Positions 1-7,835 of a DNA stretch of 64,000 nt are shown piece after piece. Position numbers and translations under genes: made by a program. The number at the start of each line of letters is the position of its first letter. Within the stretch, counting starts at the first letter, position 1. Source of the stretch: ZLKRG44 sp964555705 (lineage in GTDB: Bacteria > Planctomycetota > Phycisphaerae > Phycisphaerales > SM1A02); NCBI GenBank assembly GCA_964555705.1, contig CAZKTN010000010.1:1-64000 (forward strand), given 5' to 3'. The notes beneath the pieces were generated by a model, which was not told the DNA's origin, did not search any database, and saw nothing but the letters and a program-made list of their open reading frames with translations.

Positions 1-2
1 TC

Positions 3-323
3 GAGATCCTCTCGATCGACATCGCCGACGTCGACGTCGGCGAGAACATCGGCGCGCAGCTGCAGGCCGCTCAGGCCGACGCGGACACCAAGCGATTCCA
101 GGCGCAGGCCGAGCAGCGTCGTGCGCTCGCGGCGGCGCAGGAGGTGGAGTTCCAGGCCGAGGCGCAGAAGAACCGCGCGCTGGTCATCCTTGCCGAGGCG
201 GACATCCCCAAGGCGATGGCCGAGGCGTTCCGCAGCGGCCACATGGGCATCATGGACTACTACCGGATGAAGAACGTGGTGGCCGACACGGAGATGCGCA
301 CGTCGCTCTCGAAGGGCTCCTGA
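3..323 (+). CDS. floA: Flotillin-like protein FloA, C-terminal fragment (5' end outside window)
   Basis: This is the last 106 codons of an open frame that enters from the left edge and stops at TGA 321-323. The residues are the Ala/Gln/Glu-rich coiled coil of the SPFH/flotillin family, followed by the FloA-type tail with the strings AEADIPKAMAEAF and MDYYRMKN. FloA is a membrane-anchored scaffold that organises membrane microdomains in bacteria. The N-terminal membrane hairpin and most of the SPFH domain lie outside the window. The next gene continues in the same reading frame directly after the stop codon. The family call is firm because the tail is strongly conserved. Confidence 0.9.
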   Translation, partial: EILSIDIADVDVGENIGAQLQAAQADADTKRFQAQAEQRRALAAAQEVEFQAEAQKNRALVILAEADIPKAMAEAFRSGHMGIMDYYRMKNVVADTEMRTSLSKGS

Positions 324-335
324 CGGAAGCTCGCC

Positions 336-1157
336 CTGCCGGTCCTCCACGTCGTCGTTCCCTGCTTTGACGAGCCGGACACGCTCGTGCCGTGCATTCG
401 GCGCGTGCTCGAGGCGCCGCTGCCGCGCGGGTGGCGGCTGTCCGTAGTGGTGGTCGATGATGCGAGCGGGGCATCGTCGGCGAACACGCTCAGCGAGGCG
501 TGCGCCGTGCTCGATTCCGCGCAAGGCGGAAGCCCGCGCGGCGCGCCGCCGGCAGCCGGCGAACTCGCGCGGCCCCTGCTCGTGGACGTTGCCGTGCTGC
601 AGCATCCGGTCAACCGCGGCAAGGGCGCTGCGCTGCGCACAGGCTTCGACTGGGTGCTTGCGCGCGGCAGTGACGAGGACCTGGTGGTGATCCAGGATGC
701 GGACCTCGAGTACGACCCTCGCGACTTTGCGGCCCTCATCTCCGCTGCCGAGCGCTGCGATGCAGTGCGCGGATGCGTGGCCATCTACGGCAACCGGTGG
801 AGAGGCGACGGTGCGCCGCAGCGAAGCCTGTGGCGAAGGGTCCACCGGCTGGGGAACGCCACGCTGACTGGCGCGAGCAACCTCGCCACGGGCTTCACGC
901 TCGGCGACATGGAGTGCTGCTACAAGATGATGCCGGTCGCGCTGCTGCGACGCATCCGCCCCATGCTCAGCGAGGACAGGTTCGGCGTCGAGCCGCAGCT
1001 CACTGCGGCGCTCGCGCGCATCGGCGCGCGCATCGGCGAGGTGCCTGTGCAGTACGACGCGCGCGCCTACCGGCAGGGCAAGAAGATTGGAGTGCGCGAT
1101 GCGCTGCGGACGATGTGGGTGATCGTGCGCGAGCGCCTGCGTGCGCCGGCACCCTGA
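336..1157 (+). CDS. Family 2 glycosyltransferase (dolichyl-phosphate sugar synthase type)
   Basis: A GT-A fold enzyme that probably transfers a sugar from a nucleotide donor to a polyprenyl phosphate on the cytoplasmic face. Visible motifs are the first strand VVVPCFDE, VVVDD, the metal-binding QDADLEYDP (near residue 120) and a C-terminal YRQGKKIG of the polyprenyl-P transferase type. The start is problematic. The frame opens directly after the floA TGA (321-323) and has no ATG, GTG or TTG until GTG 387, which would remove the conserved first strand. CTG 336, six bases after a GAAG, keeps it and is used here; GTG 387 is the first standard start. A sequence error or readthrough from floA cannot be excluded. 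A membrane protein gene follows after 7 bases, suggesting an operon. Confidence 0.8.
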   Translation: MPVLHVVVPCFDEPDTLVPCIRRVLEAPLPRGWRLSVVVVDDASGASSANTLSEACAVLDSAQGGSPRGAPPAAGELARPLLVDVAVLQHPVNRGKGAALRTGFDWVLARGSDEDLVVIQDADLEYDPRDFAALISAAERCDAVRGCVAIYGNRWRGDGAPQRSLWRRVHRLGNATLTGASNLATGFTLGDMECCYKMMPVALLRRIRPMLSEDRFGVEPQLTAALARIGARIGEVPVQYDARAYRQGKKIGVRDALRTMWVIVRERLRAPAP

Positions 1158-1164
1158 CCATCGC

Positions 1165-2178
1165 ATGGACACCAACCCGCCGGACCGGACTGCAGAGGAC
1201 GAGCTGGCGCAGGCCCGGCGGAGGACATTCTCTCCGGGACGGATGGCCCTTCAGATCGTGGGCTTTGTGGGCGGAGCGCTGCTGGTGGCGTGGTGCGTGC
1301 GCACTGCGACCTCCGGCGCAGACTGGTCAAAGCTCTCGGGCGCAGGCGCAGGCAAGCTCGCAGCGCTGTTCGGGCTGTCCGTGCTGTCGATGGTGCTGAA
1401 CGGGTGGGCGTTCCACATCTCGTGCCCAGCCGTGCTTCGGCCCGACCAGGCACGGCCAGGGTTCATGGCACTGCAGGGCGTGAACGCGGCGGCAACGCTA
1501 GGGAACTTCGCGCCGCTGCGCCTGGGCATGCTCGAGCGGATCGCCTACCACCTGCGCGTGGACCGCCTGCGGGCGATGCAGATCGCCGGGTGGTTCACGC
1601 TGCTGCTCGCGAGCGTGCTCGCGCCCACCGCCGCGGCCGGGGTTGCCCTCGTCGCCGGCGTCACCGCGCTTGGCCCCCTGCTGCTGGTGATGGTCATCGG
1701 CACTGCAGTCTTCACGTTGCTGGGGCAGGCCATCTGCGTGCCCTTGCAGCGCGTCCGCGGCATCGGACCGCTTGCCGCCGCTGTCGCGAAGGGACCGACG
1801 CTCTACAAGGCAACTGCGATCCGCCTCGTGGACATGATGGGCATCGCCGCGCGCACCTTCATCGCCGCCGACATCGTGGGGATCGCACTGGACTTCAAGG
1901 GAGCGCTGGTCGTCTCGACCGCAGGCAGTCTCGCCAGCCTCGGACCGCTTGGGCGCGTGGGGTTCCGCGAGGCCGGCATGGCGCTCTCGGCGCAGGTGAT
2001 CGCAGGAACCGGGTTCGAGGGAGGCCTCGACGCGGCGAGCGCGCAGCTTGCGCTCGTCGACTCGCTCGGCGAGGTGGCCGTCGCGGCAACCTTCGGTGCC
2101 GTCGCCACCATCTGGCTGGTCATGCGCGTGCTGCGAGCAGGCGGGCAATCTCGCGCGACGCCTGCCCACGGTGGCTGA
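1165..2178 (+). CDS. Multi-pass membrane protein, lysylphosphatidylglycerol synthase TM-region (UPF0104) type
   Basis: This 337-residue protein has many hydrophobic segments, for example around residues 25-45, 60-80 and 140-190. The strings GNFAPLRLGMLERIAYHLR and LGPLGRVGFREAGMALS resemble the conserved loops of the flippase-like UPF0104/AglD group, whose members often sit beside family 2 glycosyltransferases. ATG 1165 is preferred to GTG 1141 because it follows the glycosyltransferase stop after 7 bases. The neighbourhood suggests a role in moving or modifying a lipid-linked product of that transferase; this is inference. The 3' end overlaps the convergent rdgB gene by 59 bases. Confidence 0.65.
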   Translation: MDTNPPDRTAEDELAQARRRTFSPGRMALQIVGFVGGALLVAWCVRTATSGADWSKLSGAGAGKLAALFGLSVLSMVLNGWAFHISCPAVLRPDQARPGFMALQGVNAAATLGNFAPLRLGMLERIAYHLRVDRLRAMQIAGWFTLLLASVLAPTAAAGVALVAGVTALGPLLLVMVIGTAVFTLLGQAICVPLQRVRGIGPLAAAVAKGPTLYKATAIRLVDMMGIAARTFIAADIVGIALDFKGALVVSTAGSLASLGPLGRVGFREAGMALSAQVIAGTGFEGGLDAASAQLALVDSLGEVAVAATFGAVATIWLVMRVLRAGGQSRATPAHGG

Positions 2179-2743
2179 TCGCGTTCTTCTCTTCGGGCGA
2201 GAGTTCTGCGGTTGTGCGGCCGAGCGCACGCACGAGGAAGTGCGGGTCGTAGCCGAAGCCATTCGTGCCACGGGGCTCGTCGACGATCTCGCCTTCGACG
2301 CCGCCACGTGCCTCGCAGATCACGCGTCCGTCGGGACCCGCCACGCACATGGTGCACACGAAGCGCGCCGTGCGTGCGTGCGCAGGCACGCCGCGAAGCG
2401 CCGACACCAGCTTGGCGTTGTTGCGCGCATCCCGTGCCGCGCGGTCGCCCTCGGCGCCGGCCCAGATGGCGCTGTCGACGCCTGGCTCGCCGTCAAGCGC
2501 ATCGACCTCGAGCCCCGAGTCGTCGGCGAGCACCACCTGTCCCGTCGCCGCCGCGTACGCGAGAGCCTTCAGCCGCGCGTTGCCCGCGAAGGTGCGCTCG
2601 GTCTCGTCGGGCTCCGGAATGCCGCCGAACCCCGCATCCGCGAGCGACGCCACCGAGATCCCCAGCGGCGCCAGTGCGCCGCGGATCTCCTCCACCTTCT
2701 TGGGGTTGCTCGTCGCAACGAGTATGCGCTCTGGAAGTGCCAT
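2120..2743 (-). CDS. rdgB: RdgB/HAM1 non-canonical purine NTP pyrophosphatase
   Basis: This enzyme hydrolyses dITP, XTP and ITP to monophosphates, keeping deaminated purines out of DNA and RNA. The 207-residue sequence shows the family signatures in order: N-terminal LVATSNPKKVEEI, the metal site VLADDSGLEVDAL, GVDSA, the C-terminal block NGFGYDPHF, and SHRGQA near the end. The length is normal. ATG 2743 is chosen over an upstream TTG at 2749 because it gives the usual short lead before the first strand. It lies 40 bases downstream of the carboxyltransferase gene on the same strand and probably shares its transcript. The tail overlaps the convergent membrane protein gene. Confidence 0.93.
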   Translation of the reverse strand: MALPERILVATSNPKKVEEIRGALAPLGISVASLADAGFGGIPEPDETERTFAGNARLKALAYAAATGQVVLADDSGLEVDALDGEPGVDSAIWAGAEGDRAARDARNNAKLVSALRGVPAHARTARFVCTMCVAGPDGRVICEARGGVEGEIVDEPRGTNGFGYDPHFLVRALGRTTAELSPEEKNAISHRGQASREIARLLAARA

Positions 2744-2783
2744 GGCCAAGGTCGGTCGCTTCGATGCGCGGCACGCGCCGAAC

Positions 2784-4469
2784 TCACGTCTGCAGCACGC
2801 CGGTGCGGAAGGTGCCGTTCACCGGCGCCTGCGCCGCGCAGCGCAGCGCGGTGATGAGCTCCTCGCGCGTGCGCTCAGGCTCGATGATGCGGTCCACCCA
2901 CCCGCGGCTCGCGCCGTAGAGGATGTCCTGCTGCTCGCGGTAGCTCGCGGTGATCGCCGCCAGGAGCTGCGCGCGCATCGCATCGTCGACCGTCTCTCCC
3001 TTTCGCTCGCGCGCCGCCAGGTCGATCTGCAGCAGCGTGTTCGCCGCCTGCGATGCGCCCATCACGCTGCAGTTGGCGCCGGGCCAGGCGAACGTGATGA
3101 AGGGATCGAACGCGCGACCGCACATCGCGTAGTTGCCGGCCCCGTACGAGCCGCCCGCCACGAGCACGATCTTTGGCACAATGGAGTTGCTCATCGCGTT
3201 CACCATCTTCGCGCCGGAGCGGATGATGCCGCCCTGCTCGCTGTCGCGGCCCACCATGAAGCCTGTGGTGTCGTGCACGAAGAGCAGCGGGATGCGCCGC
3301 TGGTTCACGTCCATGATGAAGCGCGCAGCCTTGTCGGCGCTGTCGTCGTAGATGACGGCGGGCATGCCCATCGCGGTCGTTGGGCCCGCCTTGCCGCCAG
3401 GCATGCGGCGGGTGGAGAGCTTGCGCTGGTTGGCGACGATGCCGCAGGGGAACCCGCCGATGCGCGCGTATGCGCACACGATCGAGCCTCCGTACTCGGC
3501 GCGGTACTCGTCGAGCGAGTCCGCGTCGACCACGCACCGCATCAGCTCCACCATGTCGTACTGCGACCCTGGCTCGTTCCTGAACACCGAGTACACGTCG
3601 GCCGCGGCACGTGCGGGCTCGCATGGCTCGCAGGGCGGCACGGCGGCAAGCGGCGCGCTCGCGCTCGCCTGCATCAGCCTCCGCAGCCGCTCGATGCACG
3701 CTGGGTCGTCCTTCTCGCGGAAGTCGATCGTGCCTGAGATCTGCGCGTGCATCTGGGCGCCGCCGAGCTCCTCGCTCGAGACCTCCTGCCCGATCGCCGC
3801 CTTCACGAGCGCGGGACCCGCGAGATAGAGGCCGCTTCCCTCGGTCATCAGCAGGGTGTCGCAGAGCACCGGCAGGTATCCGCCGCCGGCCACGCAGTTG
3901 CCCATGATCGCCGCGTACTGCGGGATGCCCTCGGCCGAGATCACCGCGTTGTTGCGGAAGATGCGGCCGAAGTCGTCGGTGTCGGGGAACACATCCTCCT
4001 GCAGCGGCAGGAAGACGCCCGCACTGTCGACGAGGTAGATCAGCGGCAGACGCGCGCGCCGCGCAATCTCCTGCGCGCGGATGATCTTCTTGCACGTCAT
4101 TGGGAAGAACGCGCCCGCCTTCACCGTCGCGTCGTTCGCGATGATCATGCAGAGGCGCCCCTGCACCTGCCCGATGCCGGTCACCACACCCGCCGCGGGC
4201 GCGCCGCCGTACTCGCGGTACATGTTCCAGGCGTACATGAGCCCGGTCTCGAGGAGTCGCGTGCCCGGATCAAGGAGCCGCTCGATGCGCTCGCGCGCGG
4301 TCAGTCGCCCGTGACGGTGCTGCCGCTCCGCACCGGAGGGCCCGCCACCCTGTTCGATGCGGGCCATCAACGCCCGATATTCATCAGTTGCCCCCTTCAG
4401 CCCGGTGGGACGGGTGGCGCTGGCTGCTGAACCTGAAGCGGCGGAGCCCGAGGTGGACGGCGAGGTCAT
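2784..4469 (-). CDS. Acyl-CoA carboxylase carboxyltransferase (beta) subunit
   Basis: The carboxyltransferase half of a biotin-dependent acyl-CoA carboxylase of the methylcrotonyl/propionyl-CoA class, 561 residues against about 535 for MccB. It moves the carboxyl group from carboxybiotin to an acyl-CoA. The N-terminal lobe holds YLVDSAGVFLPLQEDVFPD (residues about 146-164) and the acyl-CoA site NCVAGGGYLP; the C-terminal lobe holds VAGGSYGAGNYAMCGRAFDP. ATG 4469 is used; an in-frame ATG at 4493 is possible, but a TATCCT hexamer lies between them, 9 bases before 4469. No biotin carboxylase or biotin carrier gene is nearby, so the partner must be elsewhere and the acyl substrate is not determined. 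Confidence 0.85.
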   Translation of the reverse strand: MTSPSTSGSAASGSAASATRPTGLKGATDEYRALMARIEQGGGPSGAERQHRHGRLTARERIERLLDPGTRLLETGLMYAWNMYREYGGAPAAGVVTGIGQVQGRLCMIIANDATVKAGAFFPMTCKKIIRAQEIARRARLPLIYLVDSAGVFLPLQEDVFPDTDDFGRIFRNNAVISAEGIPQYAAIMGNCVAGGGYLPVLCDTLLMTEGSGLYLAGPALVKAAIGQEVSSEELGGAQMHAQISGTIDFREKDDPACIERLRRLMQASASAPLAAVPPCEPCEPARAAADVYSVFRNEPGSQYDMVELMRCVVDADSLDEYRAEYGGSIVCAYARIGGFPCGIVANQRKLSTRRMPGGKAGPTTAMGMPAVIYDDSADKAARFIMDVNQRRIPLLFVHDTTGFMVGRDSEQGGIIRSGAKMVNAMSNSIVPKIVLVAGGSYGAGNYAMCGRAFDPFITFAWPGANCSVMGASQAANTLLQIDLAARERKGETVDDAMRAQLLAAITASYREQQDILYGASRGWVDRIIEPERTREELITALRCAAQAPVNGTFRTGVLQT

Positions 4470-4478
4470 GACGGAAGC

Positions 4479-4484
4479 AGGATA
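4479..4484 (-). promoter_or_regulatory. -10-like TATCCT before the carboxyltransferase gene
   Basis: TATCCT on the minus strand, 9 bases before ATG 4469. It is one of a recurring set of TANNNT boxes close to start codons in this window. No clear -35 element was seen. Confidence 0.35.
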
Positions 4485-4512
4485 GGGTGCCATCCACACA
4501 CGAGTCAGGCAG

Positions 4513-4541
4513 TTGACCATCCCCCGGGACACCCGTACATT
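4513..4541 (+). promoter_or_regulatory. Sigma-70-type promoter for rpsO
   Basis: TTGACC (4513-4518), a 17-base spacer and TACATT (4536-4541) match the consensus at five and four of six positions. The expected transcript start is near 4548, giving a leader of about 60 bases before ATG 4609. This is the best two-box promoter I saw. It lies between the divergent carboxyltransferase and rpsO genes. Confidence 0.6.
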
Positions 4542-4608
4542 GGTCGATTCACCACTGAAGCACCGAAGGGCGACCGGGAAGGGTCGTCCGGACAAGCACA
4601 TACCACTC

Positions 4609-4875
4609 ATGATCTCAGCCACAGTCAAGTCCAGCGTCATCTCGAACCACCGCAGGCACCCGACCGACTCGGGAAGCCCTGAGGTGCAGATCGGCGTGCT
4701 CACCGAGCGCATCAACTCGCTGCAGGGCCACTTCAAGGCCCATGCGAAGGATCACGCGGGCCGTCGCGGCCTGCTGCTGATGGTCGGTCGCCGCAACCGC
4801 CTGCTCCGCTATCTCGCTGAGCACCACCGCGAGCGCTACAACGACATCGTCAAGAAGCTCGGCCTGCGCAAGTAG
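4609..4875 (+). CDS. rpsO: 30S ribosomal protein S15
   Basis: S15 binds 16S rRNA early in 30S assembly and nucleates the platform. The 88-residue product matches the usual 88-89 residues. Conserved strings include DSGSPEVQIGVLTERI, the loop HAKDHAGRRGLL and the helix GRRNRLLRYLAEHH. ATG 4609 is chosen because the in-frame extension back to 4513 adds 32 residues with no S15 similarity and would run through the promoter. pnp lies 173 bases downstream in the same direction, the classic rpsO-pnp order, with GC-rich hairpins in between. Confidence 0.96.
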   Translation: MISATVKSSVISNHRRHPTDSGSPEVQIGVLTERINSLQGHFKAHAKDHAGRRGLLLMVGRRNRLLRYLAEHHRERYNDIVKKLGLRK

Positions 4876-4884
4876 GCCGTCTCG

Positions 4885-4901
4885 GCCCGCCCCGGGCGGG
4901 C
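4885..4901 (+). terminator. GC-rich hairpin between rpsO and pnp
   Basis: GCCCGCCCCGGGCGGGC is a perfect dyad 9 bases after the rpsO stop. Allowing for a minimal loop it forms a stem of six or seven GC pairs. There is no T-run directly behind it. A second weaker GC-rich dyad followed by CTTTCATTT lies near 4970-5010. Either could be an attenuator or an RNase processing site, as known for rpsO-pnp in other bacteria. The terminator label is tentative. Confidence 0.35.
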
Positions 4902-5048
4902 AGTCGGCACGTTGCAGTCGTCGTTCGCGGGGTTGCGCGCAGGCGCCTCCACCCATCGACCGCACCATGCCCTCTGCCCCCGAGGGACCGGGCCTTTCAT
5001 TTCCAACTGCCTCGATCGCGAGGCCTGCCACGAAAGGCACCCACACCC

Positions 5049-7340
5049 ATGTCCCAGAAGATCCACACCTTTGTTGAAGGCACTATCGGAGGCCGCACGC
5101 TGCGCCTCGAGACCGGCAAGGTCGCCAAGCTCGCCAGCGGCGCCGTCATGGCCACCTACGGCGAGACCGTCGTCCTCGCCACCGCCGTGCGCGCGAACCC
5201 GCGCGCGGGCATCGACTTCTTCCCGCTGACCTGCGACTACCGCGAGAAGGCGCCCGCGGGCGGCAAGTTCCCCGGCGGCTTCCGCAAGAAGGAAGGTCCG
5301 CCGAGCGAGAAGGAGATCCTCACGATGCGCATGATGGATCGCCCGATCCGTCCGCTCTTCCCCGAGGGCTTCATCGACGAGATCCAGCTCCAGGCGCTCG
5401 TGCTCTCGCACGACGGCCAGAACGACTCCGACGTGCTCGCGTGCACCGCCGCAAGCGCCGCGCTGAGCCTCACGGACGCGCCCTTCCAGGGCCCGATCGC
5501 GACCGTGCGCGTCGCGCGCATCTACATCGACGACCAGCCCACCTTCGCGATCAACCCGACGCAGGCGCAGCTGGAGTTCAGCGACCTTGACCTGGTGCTC
5601 TCCGGCCACGCCGACGGCATCAACATGATCGAGGTCGGCGCCGCCGAGATCTCCGAGGCCGACATGGTCGAGGCGATCCGCTTTGGCTACGAGCAGGGCA
5701 TCAAGCCGATCCTTGCGCTCATCGGCGAGCTTCGCGCCAAGAGCAACGCACCCGCGCCGAAGATGGGCGACCCGATCCTGCCCTCGGCCGACGTTATGGC
5801 GCTCGTGAAGGAGAAGGCCTACGACCAGCTCCTGAAGGCCCGCCAGATCCACGGCAAGCATGCGCGCAACGAGGAGGTCGACCGCGTCAAGAAGTGGTGC
5901 CTCGAGTCGTTCTTCGCGGTTCCCGCTGGCCTCTCCTACACCGACCACGTCGCGGCCGAGCGCCGCGCGCGCGAGGCGAAGGAGGCGCTGCGCATCCTCG
6001 AGAAGAAGATCACGCACTACCTGGTCGCCGAGAAGCACACTCGCGCCGACGGCCGCGGGCTCAACCAGATCCGTGCGCTCGACATGTCGGTGGGGCTCCT
6101 GCCCCGCGTCCACGGCAGCGCCTTCTTCCAGCGCGGCGAGACGCAGTCGATCGTCACCTGCACGCTCGGCACCGTGAAGGACGAGCAGATCGTCGACGGC
6201 CTGCTCCCCGAGTACGCGAAGAAGTTCTACCTGCACTACTACTTCCCTCCCTTCTGCACCGGCGAGGCCGGACGCATCACGGGACCGGGGCGCCGCGAGA
6301 TCGGCCACGGCGCGCTCGCCGAGCGCTCGCTCATGGCGATCCTGCCGTCGCCTGAGGACTTCCCCTACACGGTGCGACTCACCAGCGAGATCACCGAGAG
6401 CAACGGCTCGTCGAGCATGGCGAGCGTGTGCGGCGGATGCCTTGCGCTGATGGACGCGGGCGTGCCGATCAAGGCCACCTGCGCGGGCATCTCCGTGGGC
6501 CGCTTCACCAGCGCCGACGGACGCGTCACGCACGTCACCGACATCATCGGCGAGGAGGACTTCTTCGGCGAGATGGACTTCAAGGTCTCGGGCACCCGAG
6601 AGGGCATCACGGGCATCCAGCTCGACCTCAAGGCCCGCGGCCTCTCCGTCGAGGAGATCACCACGATCTTTGCGCAGGCGCGCGAGGGACGGCTGTTCCT
6701 CATCGACGAGATGGAGAAGGTGCTCGCGCAGCCGCGTCCGGACATCGCGCCGCACGCGCCGCGCATCACCATCGTGAAGATCGACCCGGACAAGATCGGC
6801 AAGCTGATCGGCCCCGGCGGCAAGACCATCCGCGGCATCCAGGAGCGCACCGGTGCGCAGGTGGATGTCGAGGAGGACGGCACCGTGTTCATCGCCTGCG
6901 CGAACGCCGAGGCGAGCGCGAAGGCGAGGGCCGAGGTCGAGGCGCTCGGCGCAGAGATCAAGGTGGGCTCGATCTACGAGGGCCGCATCGTGTCGATCAA
7001 GGAGTTCGGCGCGTTCGTCGAGCTCGCGCCCGGCACGGACGGCATGTGCCACATCTCCGAGCTCGCGCACGGCTTCGTCAAGACCGTCACGGACATCGTG
7101 AAGGTGGGCGACTCGATCAAGGTCAAGGTCATCAACGTCGATGACACCGGCCGCATCAAGCTCAGCCGCAAGGCGCTGATGGATCCGCCAGAGGGCGTGA
7201 CCGTGGGCGCAGAGGGCGGCGAGGGCGACCACGGCGGCGGCCATGGCGGCGGTGGTCGCCGGCATGGCGGCGGTGGCGGCGGCGGACGCCGGCATGGCGG
7301 CGGCGGCGGACGCGACCGCGGCGGACGCCGGGACGACTGA
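5049..7340 (+). CDS. pnp: Polyribonucleotide nucleotidyltransferase (PNPase)
   Basis: A 3'-to-5' phosphorolytic exoribonuclease and a core RNA-decay enzyme, 763 residues. Two RNase PH-like domains (about 10-220 and 310-540) flank a helical linker. The second contains GRREIGHGALAERSL and the catalytic-region string LTSEITESNGSSSMA. A KH domain follows (about 570-630, IGKLIGPGGKTIRGI), then an S1 domain (about 637-705, GRIVSIKEFGAFVELAPG). The last 40 or so residues are a Gly/His/Arg tail resembling RGG-type RNA-binding tails, longer than in E. coli PNPase. The start is ATG 5049; no good Shine-Dalgarno sequence is visible. A large perfect hairpin follows the stop. Confidence 0.97.
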   Translation: MSQKIHTFVEGTIGGRTLRLETGKVAKLASGAVMATYGETVVLATAVRANPRAGIDFFPLTCDYREKAPAGGKFPGGFRKKEGPPSEKEILTMRMMDRPIRPLFPEGFIDEIQLQALVLSHDGQNDSDVLACTAASAALSLTDAPFQGPIATVRVARIYIDDQPTFAINPTQAQLEFSDLDLVLSGHADGINMIEVGAAEISEADMVEAIRFGYEQGIKPILALIGELRAKSNAPAPKMGDPILPSADVMALVKEKAYDQLLKARQIHGKHARNEEVDRVKKWCLESFFAVPAGLSYTDHVAAERRAREAKEALRILEKKITHYLVAEKHTRADGRGLNQIRALDMSVGLLPRVHGSAFFQRGETQSIVTCTLGTVKDEQIVDGLLPEYAKKFYLHYYFPPFCTGEAGRITGPGRREIGHGALAERSLMAILPSPEDFPYTVRLTSEITESNGSSSMASVCGGCLALMDAGVPIKATCAGISVGRFTSADGRVTHVTDIIGEEDFFGEMDFKVSGTREGITGIQLDLKARGLSVEEITTIFAQAREGRLFLIDEMEKVLAQPRPDIAPHAPRITIVKIDPDKIGKLIGPGGKTIRGIQERTGAQVDVEEDGTVFIACANAEASAKARAEVEALGAEIKVGSIYEGRIVSIKEFGAFVELAPGTDGMCHISELAHGFVKTVTDIVKVGDSIKVKVINVDDTGRIKLSRKALMDPPEGVTVGAEGGEGDHGGGHGGGGRRHGGGGGGGRRHGGGGGRDRGGRRDD

Positions 7341-7351
7341 TAAGGCAGAGG

Positions 7352-7419
7352 TCCGGTACGACCGGATGTGCAACCGAGGATTATGCGTCATCCACGGCAC
7401 CCTCGCTTGCACATCCGGT
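7352..7419 (+). promoter_or_regulatory. Large stem-loop with an alternative hairpin, between pnp and the cold-shock gene
   Basis: ACCGGATGTGCAA (7361-7373) and TTGCACATCCGGT (7407-7419) are perfect reverse complements. After one C-C mismatch, CGAGG (7375-7379) pairs with CCTCG (7401-7405), giving 18 pairs around a 21-base loop. The 5' arm can instead pair with TCCGGT (7352-7357), forming TCCGGT-ACG-ACCGGA. The two folds exclude each other. No T-run follows, so a simple intrinsic terminator is unlikely. It may protect the pnp 3' end or control the cold-shock gene that starts 82 bases downstream. Confidence 0.6.
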
Positions 7420-7501
7420 GAACCCGGCACACAATCCCCCCATGGCGAGCGGTGAGCCGGCATATGGGTGCACCGAAACGCTCGTGGATGGAGACTCCTG
7501 A

Positions 7502-7756
7502 ATGGCCCCACAATCCCAGTCGCTAGAGAAGATCGAGGGTGTGGTGAAGTGGTTTGACGCTCGCAAGGGTTACGGCTTCATCGTCGGCCCCGAGGGTCAG
7601 GACATCTTCGTCCACTTCTCGGTGATCGAGCAGGACCAGGGGTTCCGCACGCTGCGCGACGGCGAGAAGGTCATCTACAGCGCGCAGGTTGGCGCCAAGG
7701 GATGGTCCGCGACGTACGCCCGCAGCCTCGTGCGCGCTGCAGCGCCGACGGCGTGA
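7502..7756 (+). CDS. Cold-shock domain protein
   Basis: An 84-residue single cold-shock domain protein that binds single-stranded RNA or DNA. RNP1 appears as KGYGFI (residues about 22-27) and RNP2 as DIFVHFS (about 34-40), after the lead VVKWFDARKG. The middle reads EQDQGFRTLRDGEKV, where CspA has a shorter loop; the C-terminal YARSLVRAAAPTA is unusual. ATG 7502 has GGAG about 9 bases upstream. The gene sits behind pnp and a large hairpin, so it may be read through from pnp or controlled by that leader. A second dyad, CGAGCG (7446-7451) with CGCTCG (7479-7484), lies just before the start. Confidence 0.92.
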   Translation: MAPQSQSLEKIEGVVKWFDARKGYGFIVGPEGQDIFVHFSVIEQDQGFRTLRDGEKVIYSAQVGAKGWSATYARSLVRAAAPTA

Positions 7757-7835
7757 CGCAGGGCGCGCGCGTCCAGCGCTGCGCGACCGGCATTCGGCAC
7801 CGTCCACGCCTACCGCGGCGCTGCCTGAGTCCGTC

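Noticed and set aside
4513..4608. A 120-residue form of S15 starting upstream of ATG 4609
   Set aside because: The extra 32 residues have no S15 similarity and the extension begins on the -35 box of the likely rpsO promoter.
7243..7455. Open frame of Met/Ala/Asp-rich residues at the end of pnp
   Set aside because: It is the shadow of the Gly/His/Arg tail of PNPase in another frame, with no independent support.
7689..7835. Histidine kinase starting at ATG 7689 and overlapping the cold-shock gene
   Set aside because: The added residues are Arg-rich and unrelated to kinases. GTG 7836 directly before the membrane segment is better.
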